A DNA stretch of 64,000 nucleotides from Eubacterium sp. (GTDB lineage Bacteria > Bacillota > Clostridia > Lachnospirales > Lachnospiraceae). Shown in pieces: positions 17,346-23,822 of this stretch. Below the pieces are notes generated by a model that worked only from the letters and a program-made list of their open reading frames with translations, was not told the DNA's origin and ran no database searches. The stretch's first letter is position 1. Every line of letters starts with the position of its first letter. The translations under genes were made by a program, and so were the position numbers. Location of the stretch: NCBI GenBank assembly GCA_021769425.1, contig JAETSX010000001.1, positions 62,001-126,000 on the forward strand. The letters run 5' to 3'.

Positions 17346-18398
17346 CTATACAACCACACCCGCCAGCTTTAAAATCAACCTTGCGGTTCTGGTTAATTCC
17401 CGTTCAAATTCTGCGTTTTTCCCCCGCATGCCTTCTCCAATATACTCCTTAAGCCTGTGATTCGTCCTGCCTATTCTGCCGGCTGCCTGCATCTGGGGAT
17501 TGTAAGGAACAGCCCCCAGCAGATTTTCGTCAACCCGGTAAAGCCGCTCCAGATTTCTTCTGGTATACAATCCATCTGAAAAATAATTTCCTATCAGAAA
17601 AAATGTTTTCCCTCTCCACTTCGGCGGATTTCTGAAATAATCGCCTACGCGTTCTTCTTCCTGGGTCATATTCAGAACGCAGACATCCGCCTCCTCTAAT
17701 ATACTTTTTGCAAAATCATCTTCTCTGCTGCCGCAATCCACAAACATCACATCAAAGCAGCTTTCCACCGCATCGATCACTTGCTTCAGTCCGGTAAACA
17801 TTGGATCTTCATGCCACCATTCCTGCTCCTGTCTCCTGCTGCCGGGCAGGCAGTAGAGCCTGCCTCTCACCACCTGGCGCATATTTTCCAGAATCGCCTG
17901 CTCTGTCAGCTCCTGCTGTTTCATTCCCAACAGACAGTCCAGCCCGCCGGAAACAAAATACTCCTGCCCTTCGGCTGCTAAAACGCCTGCATCTGCCGTT
18001 CCCTGTCTGAACTCCTGTTTCAGCGCCGGTTTCTTACCAGGCGTTCCCGTTTCCTGTCTGAACTCCTGTTTCAGCGCCGATTTCTTTCCAGGCGTTCCCG
18101 TTTCCTGTCTGAACTCCTGTTTCAGCGCCGACTTCTTCCTCTGAGTTCCTGTTTCCCGCCTGTAATCCTGTTTCAGCTCTGACGCGCTGTCCGGTTCTGT
18201 AAGCTTCCATCCGGTATTCTGCTGCAGCGCAGAGCGCTTTCTTCCGGCCGGGAAATTTCTCTCCAGTTCTTTCCCATTATAACCGCCGGAAACCACAACA
18301 GCGCGCACTGGAAACATAAACGCAGACGCACAGGCAACCAGAGCCATATGATATGTTGTCTCTGCCTGTTTTTCTTCACTCCAAAATGCTATTTTCAT
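17346..18398 (-). CDS. ParA/MinD-like protein without a Walker A motif, with internal tandem repeats
   Basis: 350 residues from the chosen ATG 18398 (GCAGGAGA upstream); the frame is open for 33 more codons but without a ribosome site. The N-terminus MKIAFWSEEKQAETTYHMAL lines up with the first strand and P-loop helix of MinD/CpaE proteins, but the GKGGxGKT residues are absent. Later strands fit the fold: FDVMFVDCGSREDD, ADVCVLNMTQEEE, KTFFLIGNYF and LLGAVPYNPQM. Residues about 75-135 are four copies of a 17-residue repeat. It is probably a non-ATPase scaffold or regulatory member. No partner genes are adjacent. Confidence 0.6.
   Translation of the reverse strand: MKIAFWSEEKQAETTYHMALVACASAFMFPVRAVVVSGGYNGKELERNFPAGRKRSALQQNTGWKLTEPDSASELKQDYRRETGTQRKKSALKQEFRQETGTPGKKSALKQEFRQETGTPGKKPALKQEFRQGTADAGVLAAEGQEYFVSGGLDCLLGMKQQELTEQAILENMRQVVRGRLYCLPGSRRQEQEWWHEDPMFTGLKQVIDAVESCFDVMFVDCGSREDDFAKSILEEADVCVLNMTQEEERVGDYFRNPPKWRGKTFFLIGNYFSDGLYTRRNLERLYRVDENLLGAVPYNPQMQAAGRIGRTNHRLKEYIGEGMRGKNAEFERELTRTARLILKLAGVVV
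17999..18185 (-). repeat. In-frame 51-bp tandem repeats in the ParA-like gene
   Basis: Three near-identical 51-bp units and a diverged fourth encode ALKQEFRQETGTPGKKS-type 17-residue repeats rich in K, Q and E. The middle copies differ at only a few bases, which indicates recent duplication. Confidence 0.92.
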
Positions 18399-18469
18399 TC
18401 TCCTGCTTCTCCTCTGAATTTTTTCAAAGGAGAATATCACCGTCAGATATTCTAAAGAAGGTGGGAAGA

Positions 18470-18562
18470 TATACCCGTGAACCAAATGATTTGCCAACAG
18501 TCGCCCACTCTTCCAAGAAGAATAGCATATTATTGGGCAAATAAGTATACGCTCAGGTATAA
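18470..18562 (+). repeat. Dispersed 94-bp palindromic repeat, copy 2
   Basis: It runs from TATACCCGTGAACCAAATGA through GGCAAATAAGTATAC to CAGGTATAA and is 93 bp long. It overlaps the leader of the ParA-like gene, and its terminal arms are inverted repeats. See the copies at 8054, 35417 and 56383. Confidence 0.8.
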
Positions 18563-18702
18563 TTCTGATTCATTCATCTGAAATTACTGTTTGAAAATTC
18601 TGTACACAGATTATTGTACACTGAACAAAAGATGGTTGTATCATACAAAAATCTGTCCGGATTGTAAATACTTTTTCCTGTATTTATAAAAATTTTAGAC
18701 TT

Positions 18703-19461
18703 TCACATACTCACCACAAGGGTGTCGTATCCATCCTGACGAAGCCCCGACTGCAGCTCCATTGCTCCTTCCAGGCTGTCTTCCCGTCCGACAATCACTG
18801 CATAATACGGGTCTTCCCAGCGAACAGACGCAAAATAGCCCTGATCCTCCAACTGCTCCCTTACATATTCTGCATTGGATTCATACCGATACAAGCCTAC
18901 CTGAACGCCATACTTCCTGGCAGGCGTCTCTAAGGGCAGAGCTTTTTCCACTCCGGTTACGATAGCGTCTACCATCCGGTCAAACTGTTCATCAAAGAGC
19001 TTGTTATCCCCGTCGTGATTGATAAATCCAAGTTCCATCAAAACTGCCGGCATCTGGGTTCTCCGAAGCACCACAAGGCCGGGGCGCTCCACCACATCCA
19101 GATCTTTAAATCCAAAATCCACAAGTTCCTGATTGATGGAAGCTCCCAGCCTTGCCGCTTCCGTGCCAAGCTCATATACCAAAGCCTGAGTGCCGTTATA
19201 GGTATTGGGAACGGCGCTGGAATTCCGGTGAAAAGAAATAAAATAATCTGCTCCGGAACGGTTGGCTATCTGAGATTTCTCAAAGGGAGAATCGTAACGG
19301 TCTGTGGTTCTTGTATAGAGCACATTGTATCCGGCGTCTTCTAGTTTCTCTCCCACTGCAAGGGTGACCCTCAGATTGTCGTCTTTTTCTTTTCTTCCGT
19401 TGTAGGAAGCCCCATTGTCATACCCTCCGTGGCCGGCATCCAAAATTATTGTAATTGCCAT
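18703..19461 (-). CDS. N-acetylmuramoyl-L-alanine amidase with C-terminal SPOR-like domain
   Basis: 252 residues from ATG 19461 (AAGGAGAAACC). An Amidase_3 domain spans about 1-180: ILDAGHGGYDNGAS with the zinc His, YFISFHRNSS with the second His, and AVLMELGFINHDGDN with the catalytic Glu. It cleaves the muramoyl-alanine bond. A SPOR-like segment (YGVQVGLYRYESNAEYVREQ, residues about 185-252) could bind glycan. No signal peptide is seen, and an upstream 20-codon extension does not supply a typical one. Export may depend on lysis or holins, or on mother-cell action as with CwlD. Confidence 0.88.
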   Translation of the reverse strand: MAITIILDAGHGGYDNGASYNGRKEKDDNLRVTLAVGEKLEDAGYNVLYTRTTDRYDSPFEKSQIANRSGADYFISFHRNSSAVPNTYNGTQALVYELGTEAARLGASINQELVDFGFKDLDVVERPGLVVLRRTQMPAVLMELGFINHDGDNKLFDEQFDRMVDAIVTGVEKALPLETPARKYGVQVGLYRYESNAEYVREQLEDQGYFASVRWEDPYYAVIVGREDSLEGAMELQSGLRQDGYDTLVVSM

Positions 19462-19521
19462 GGTTTCTCCTTCTTGTGCTCCTATGGGCACAAAGCAACT
19501 GTTTTCCTTTATCATATGCAT

Positions 19522-19888
19522 TAGAAAGGAGATGTTTCCATCTATTCCGCAATCTTATCTAAACTCCCCGGCATAGCGGAGGATTAGCGCTTGCATTTAG
19601 CGTGGCAAGGTCTTTGCCCACGTAGCATGCAACAACACGCAGGACAGCCAGATTAGCGCTTGCATTTAACATGGCAAGGTCTTTCCTGCGGTACAAAAAA
19701 ACGCTCCATCGCTGCCCGTCTAAATATCTTAATTCTATTTCAATATATTATTCAAAAATCACGAAAACCTCTTAGATAAAGCAGCCTTTATCTAAGCGCA
19801 AATGCCCATATAATCAACTGTGTCAGGCCGTAAATGCGCAGTTTATGCGCATTTCGGCTGTAAATAGTAACCCATCATTCAGTAAAAT
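19522..19888. other. Non-coding gap between the amidase and the XRE regulator
   Basis: About 370 bases without a credible gene. It holds the 34-bp direct repeat pair at 19582-19684 and a small stem AAATGCGCA/TGCGCATTT near 19830-19855. No homology to the other dispersed families was noticed. Confidence 0.6.
19582..19684 (+). repeat. 34-bp direct repeat pair
   Basis: GATTAGCGCTTGCATTTA plus GGCAAGGTCTTT occurs at 19582-19615 and 19651-19684, a period of 69, with three differences clustered in the middle (GCG against ACA). The first copy forms an imperfect stem with the DNA after it (CGTGGCAA/TTGCCCACG). Confidence 0.85.
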
Positions 19889-19950
19889 GGAAAGTATACT
19901 TGACATTTCTTTCAACCATGCTATAATACACATATAGAAAGTAAACTTTC
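19889..19950 (+). promoter_or_regulatory. Promoter with twin operators for the XRE/membrane protein operon
   Basis: TTGACA (19900-19905) and TATAAT (19922-19927), 16 bases apart, form a strong promoter. Related sequences flank it: GGAAAGTATACTT at 19889-19901 overlapping the -35, and GAAAGTAAACTTTC at 19937-19950, a near-perfect palindrome at the transcription start. They fit binding sites for the HTH protein encoded immediately downstream. Confidence 0.75.
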
Positions 19951-19968
19951 CACAGAAAGGAGGCGTCT

Positions 19969-20166
19969 ATGAAAAACCGCCTTGAAGAATTGCGGAAACA
20001 GCGGGGAATCAAGCAGGAAGATTTGGCCCGTACATTGGAAGTATCACGGCAGACCATAGGTTCTTTAGAGAATGGGCGATACAATCCATCCATACAGCTT
20101 GCATTCAAAATTGCCCGATATTTTAATATGAGCATTGAAGAAATCTTTATTTACGAGGAGGAATGA
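19969..20166 (+). CDS. Cro/CI-type (XRE) transcriptional regulator
   Basis: 65 residues, essentially one helix-turn-helix domain: EELRKQRGIKQEDLARTLEV then SRQTIGSLENGRYNPS, ending SIEEIFIYEEE. The small size and sequence match single-domain regulators usually paired with a membrane protein. AAAGGAGGCGTCT precedes the ATG. It probably represses its own operon through the flanking operators. The GAG GAG GAA TGA end doubles as the ribosome site of the next gene. Confidence 0.93.
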   Translation: MKNRLEELRKQRGIKQEDLARTLEVSRQTIGSLENGRYNPSIQLAFKIARYFNMSIEEIFIYEEE

Positions 20167-20168
20167 AT

Positions 20169-20585
20169 ATGAAAAAAAGTTCATCTGTTTTAATGACGGT
20201 TACCGGCTTTGTGATTCTGCTGGGAGGACTGCTGACCTACGGACTGGGCATACATGAATTGGTCCCTGTGCCGCGTCCTGATCTGATTGTGGCAGGCGCC
20301 TCTCTTATCGGCAGCCTGCTTATAACAGCCGGCGCCTGTGATTTATTTACGAAGAAAACCAAAGAAATGGAAATTGAAGAACATGACGAGAGGAATATTG
20401 CGATAAACAATGCCGCAATGGCAAGCGGATACAAAGTGATGAGCATTGCAATTGTTCTTTCCTTATTCGCTTTAATTTTTACCGGATATATGACAACCGT
20501 TTCCTGCTTTACCATCATCGGCGCATACTTTCTCGGACAGATTGCATATGCCGCTCAGCTTTGGCATTTGAACAGGACCATGTAA
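20169..20585 (+). CDS. Small integral membrane protein paired with the XRE regulator
   Basis: 138 residues with four predicted helices in two pairs, at about 8-28, 38-58, 85-105 and 112-130, separated by a charged cytoplasmic loop KKTKEMEIEEHDERNIAINN. GAGGAGG stands 7 bases before ATG 20169; the earlier in-frame ATG at 20163 is too close to it. The XRE-plus-membrane-protein arrangement is common in Firmicutes. The function is unknown, and I see no antitoxin-like features beyond the pairing. Confidence 0.8.
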   Translation: MKKSSSVLMTVTGFVILLGGLLTYGLGIHELVPVPRPDLIVAGASLIGSLLITAGACDLFTKKTKEMEIEEHDERNIAINNAAMASGYKVMSIAIVLSLFALIFTGYMTTVSCFTIIGAYFLGQIAYAAQLWHLNRTM

Positions 20586-20647
20586 CAGACTTTTGACAAA
20601 TGCCGTTACTATGAGCGGCTGAAGACTGTGAATGGTTACGGAAAATA

Positions 20648-20789
20648 GTAACAGTTCAGCCCAGGACTTTGCACTTTTAGCAAAGTCCGTGAGAGTGTGT
20701 AGATTGAGCCAGGAATCCAGCCCTTTGCTGAAAGCAAACTTTAAATGGGCTGGGTTCGGTAACAGTGAAGGCGAAGGCTGAACTGTTAC
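20648..20789 (+). repeat. MITE-like repeat family B, full copy
   Basis: 142 bp bounded by the perfect 14-bp inverted repeat GTAACAGTTCAGCC/GGCTGAACTGTTAC. Inside is a stem GGACTTTGC/GCAAAGTCC. It lies between the membrane protein and the fabH promoter and encodes nothing. Partial copies are at 8275-8347 and 39531-39571. Confidence 0.8.
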
Positions 20790-20818
20790 CGAAAATATTC
20801 TGCGGCAAAAACTTTCCA

Positions 20819-20847
20819 TTGACAAATTCCCTGTCCGCGTTTATAGT
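20819..20847 (+). promoter_or_regulatory. Promoter of fabH
   Basis: TTGACA (20819-20824) and TATAGT (20842-20847) separated by 17 bases, immediately after the MITE-like element. Confidence 0.85.
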
Positions 20848-20861
20848 AGACATATAAATAT

Positions 20862-20874
20862 TTTGATTATCAAA
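20862..20874 (+). promoter_or_regulatory. FabT-type operator
   Basis: TTTGATTATCAAA is a palindrome identical to the core of the FabT (MarR-family) box of streptococci and lactobacilli, known as ANTTTGATTATCAAATT. It sits about 8-20 bases after the expected transcription start of fabH, where binding would block transcription. No fabT gene is in the window. Confidence 0.75.
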
Positions 20875-20895
20875 CTAATAAGGACAGGAATTACG

Positions 20896-21864
20896 ATGAG
20901 AGCAAGAATTATTGGAACCGGAAGCTGCCTTCCGGATAAATCCGCCACAAATGAATATCTTTCTACCATTGTGGATACCAGCGATTCATGGATTCAGAGC
21001 CGAACCGGTATCCGGGAGCGTCATCTGGTATCCTCCGAAACAGAGACCACACTGTCAATGGCGGCCAGCGCCGCCAGGGCTGCCTTGGAAGATTCCGGAC
21101 TTTTGCCGGAACAGATTGATCTGATTATTGTGGCAACTGTTTCTTCTGATTTTATTACTCCAAGCGCTGCATGTATGGTGCAGAAAGAACTGGGCGCTAT
21201 GAAAGCTGCTGCTTTTGACATCAATGCGGCATGCTCTGGTTTTCTGTTTGCCCTACACGCTGCAGACGCCTATTTTCAGGCGGGAATTTACCAGACTGCC
21301 CTGATTATCGGCGTGGAAACTCTTTCCAAAATAATAGACTGGACAGACCGTTCCACCTGCGTTCTGTTTGGAGACGGCGCAGGAGCCGTGGTTGCAAAAG
21401 CCTCCCAAGAAGGGATGATTGCTTCCCTGCAGGGCTCAGACGGAACCGGCGGGGAAATTCTGATGTGTAAAAACCGCGCCAACAATAACCCTTACATCGC
21501 TACCGGCACAGCCCCTGATTATCTGTACATGGACGGGCAGGAAGTGTTTAAATTCGCGGTAAAGAAAGTTCCGGCCTGTATTCAATCCCTTCTTGCCCAG
21601 GCAGAGCTTCCGGCATCCGAGGTGAAATATTATCTGCTCCACCAGGCAAATTACCGGATTATCGCCTCCATTGCCCGGAAACTGAAACTGCCCTTAGAGA
21701 AATTTCCCTCCAATGTGGATCACTGCGGCAATACCTCTGCTGCAAGCATCCCCATCCTTCTGGATGAGGTGCATAAGGCAGGAAAGCTCTCGCCGGGAGA
21801 TCTCCTTCTGCTTTCCGGTTTCGGCGCCGGCCTTACCTGGGGCGCCGCTTTGCTGAAATGGTAA
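20896..21864 (+). CDS. fabH: Beta-ketoacyl-ACP synthase III
   Basis: 322 residues from ATG 20896 (AGGACAGGAATTACG upstream); the open frame extends 11 codons further into the operator. The Cys-His-Asn triad is C113 in NAACSGFLFAL, His in YYLLHQANYRII and Asn in HCGNTSAAS. It starts fatty-acid synthesis by condensing acetyl-CoA with malonyl-ACP. It stands alone rather than at the head of a fab operon, so it may be a second copy or have a specialised primer preference. That is inference. Confidence 0.95.
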   Translation: MRARIIGTGSCLPDKSATNEYLSTIVDTSDSWIQSRTGIRERHLVSSETETTLSMAASAARAALEDSGLLPEQIDLIIVATVSSDFITPSAACMVQKELGAMKAAAFDINAACSGFLFALHAADAYFQAGIYQTALIIGVETLSKIIDWTDRSTCVLFGDGAGAVVAKASQEGMIASLQGSDGTGGEILMCKNRANNNPYIATGTAPDYLYMDGQEVFKFAVKKVPACIQSLLAQAELPASEVKYYLLHQANYRIIASIARKLKLPLEKFPSNVDHCGNTSAASIPILLDEVHKAGKLSPGDLLLLSGFGAGLTWGAALLKW

Positions 21865-21905
21865 CCGTCTGCCTTTTCATACTGCAGAAAACAATTTGTA
21901 TTTGA

Positions 21906-21955
21906 TACGGACAGCAATACAGAAGGGTCGCCCCTTTTGAATATTGCTGTCCGTA
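21906..21955. terminator. Long hairpin between convergent fabH and ABC exporter genes
   Basis: TACGGACAGCAATA and TATTGCTGTCCGTA form a perfect 14-bp stem, and an inner AAGGG/CCCTT pair closes the loop. It lies between two convergent genes and could terminate both. T-runs are short. Confidence 0.6.
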
Positions 21956-21983
21956 CCGAAATCTAAAAGATTTTCTCTATCGG

Positions 21984-23822
21984 TTATGCCGCCTCAAACT
22001 GAGAATTATAAAGCTCCGCATAAAATCCATTCTGCGCCAAAAGCTCTTGATGATTTCCCTGCTCAATAATATCCCCGTTTTTCATCACCAGAATCACATC
22101 CGCATCTTTGATCGTAGAAAGCCTGTGGGCAATCACAAAGCTGGTTCTGCCTTTCATCAGATTGTTCATGGCCCTCTGAATCCGCTCCTCGGTACGGGTA
22201 TCCACCGAAGATGTGGCCTCATCCAGAATCAGAATGGGATTATCCGCAAGAATCGCCCGGGCAATGGTCAGAAGCTGCTTCTGCCCCTGGGACACATTGC
22301 TGGCGTCCTCATTTAATTCCATCTCATAGCCTCCCGGCAGGGTGGAAATAAAATGATGGGCATGGGCCGCTTTGGCCGCCGCAATCACCTCTTCATCGGT
22401 GGCGTCCAGCCTTCCGTAACGGATATTTTCCATAATGGTTCCCTGAAACAGCCAGGTGTCCTGCAGCACCATTCCGAAATTCTCCCTCAATTCACTGCGG
22501 TTAAAATCCCTCAAATCATGGCCGTCCACCCGAATGCTGCCTTTGTTCACATCATAAAAACGCATCAGCAGCTTTACCATTGTGGTTTTCCCGGCCCCGG
22601 TAGGCCCTACAATCGCCACCATCTGCCCCGGCTTCACCTGACAGTTAAAGTCATGAATAATCACCTGTTCCGGCTGATATCCAAACTGTACATGTTCAAA
22701 TTCAACCCTTCCTTCCATCTTCTGAAGCTTCACCGGATGTTCTGCCGTCAAATCCTCCTCTTCCTCTCCCAGAAATTCAAAAACACGCTCCGCCGCCGCT
22801 GCCGTAGACTGCAGCATATTGGAAACCTGCGCCACTTGGGCAATGGGCTGGGTAAACTGGCGGACATACTGAATAAAGGACTGGATCTCACCCACCTGAA
22901 TGCTTCCTCTTACTGCAAGCATTCCTCCTGCAACGGCCACAGCCACATAACCGAGATTTCCCACAAATCCCATAATAGGCTGCATCATGCCGGACAGAAA
23001 CTGAGATTTCCAGGCAGACTGAAACAGCTTGTCATTGGTTCCCTGAAACACTTCCAGCATATCCTCTTCTTTATTAAACGCTTTTACAATATTGTGCCCG
23101 CTGAACGTCTCTTCCACCTGTCCGTTGATTTCCCCTAAATATTTCTGCTGAGCCACAAAATATTTCTGAGAAAACTTCACAACAATTCCAATCAGAACGC
23201 CGGACACCGGAAGAATCACAAGGGCTATTAAGGTCATAACCGGACTGATGCCAAGCATCATAATCAAAATGCCGAGAATCGTTGTAACAGACGTTATCAA
23301 CTGGGTCACGCTCTGGTTCAATCCCTGACCCAGCGTATCCACATCATTGGTAATGCGGGACAATACTTCTCCTACCGTCCTGGACTCAAAATATTTCATG
23401 GGCATCCGGTTGATCTTGGAAGAAATATCCTCCCGGAAACGAAAGCAGATTTTCTGGGTCACTCCCGTCATAATAAAGCCCTGAACAAAAGAACACAAGG
23501 CGCTGAATACATAAACGCAAATCAAAAACAACAGGATTCTTCCTATTTTGCCGAATTCAATCTGCCCGGCGCCTGATATCTTTGCCACCAATCCATTGAA
23601 AAGCTCTGTGGTCGCCTGGCCCAGAATCTTCGGCCCCGCAATGCCGAATACGGTAGAGGCAACGGCAAAGATCAGCACTGTCAGCAGGAGAATCTTATAT
23701 CTCCCCATATACTGAATCAGCTTTCTTACCGTTCCTTTAAAATTCTTCGCCTTCTCTCCCGGCATCATTCCGCCGCGCCCATGGCCATGACCCATTCTCC
23801 CCGGCCGTTTCGGTTCACTCAT
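21984..23822 (-). CDS. ABC exporter half-transporter with canonical ATPase site
   Basis: 612 residues: a Gly/His-rich N-terminus (RMGHGHGRGGMMPG), six membrane helices (about 40-320) and a nucleotide-binding domain (about 370-600). Walker A is GPTGAGKTTM, the signature VSQGQKQLL, Walker B plus catalytic Glu ILILDEATSSVDTRTE, and the switch His is in VIAHRLST. It pairs with the upstream ABC gene as a heterodimeric exporter. The His-rich start might bind metal. Its start overlaps the end of the partner gene by eight bases. Confidence 0.93.
   Translation of the reverse strand: MSEPKRPGRMGHGHGRGGMMPGEKAKNFKGTVRKLIQYMGRYKILLLTVLIFAVASTVFGIAGPKILGQATTELFNGLVAKISGAGQIEFGKIGRILLFLICVYVFSALCSFVQGFIMTGVTQKICFRFREDISSKINRMPMKYFESRTVGEVLSRITNDVDTLGQGLNQSVTQLITSVTTILGILIMMLGISPVMTLIALVILPVSGVLIGIVVKFSQKYFVAQQKYLGEINGQVEETFSGHNIVKAFNKEEDMLEVFQGTNDKLFQSAWKSQFLSGMMQPIMGFVGNLGYVAVAVAGGMLAVRGSIQVGEIQSFIQYVRQFTQPIAQVAQVSNMLQSTAAAAERVFEFLGEEEEDLTAEHPVKLQKMEGRVEFEHVQFGYQPEQVIIHDFNCQVKPGQMVAIVGPTGAGKTTMVKLLMRFYDVNKGSIRVDGHDLRDFNRSELRENFGMVLQDTWLFQGTIMENIRYGRLDATDEEVIAAAKAAHAHHFISTLPGGYEMELNEDASNVSQGQKQLLTIARAILADNPILILDEATSSVDTRTEERIQRAMNNLMKGRTSFVIAHRLSTIKDADVILVMKNGDIIEQGNHQELLAQNGFYAELYNSQFEAA

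Noticed and set aside
17999-18185. A CRISPR-like repeat array
   Set aside because: The units abut each other without spacers and are in frame inside a coding gene. The same applies to the arrays at 5925, 38171 and 52662.
22353-23138. A 261-codon open frame on the + strand
   Set aside because: It lies antisense to the well-defined ABC exporter gene, has no ribosome site and its translation is His/Leu/Arg-rich with no recognisable domain.
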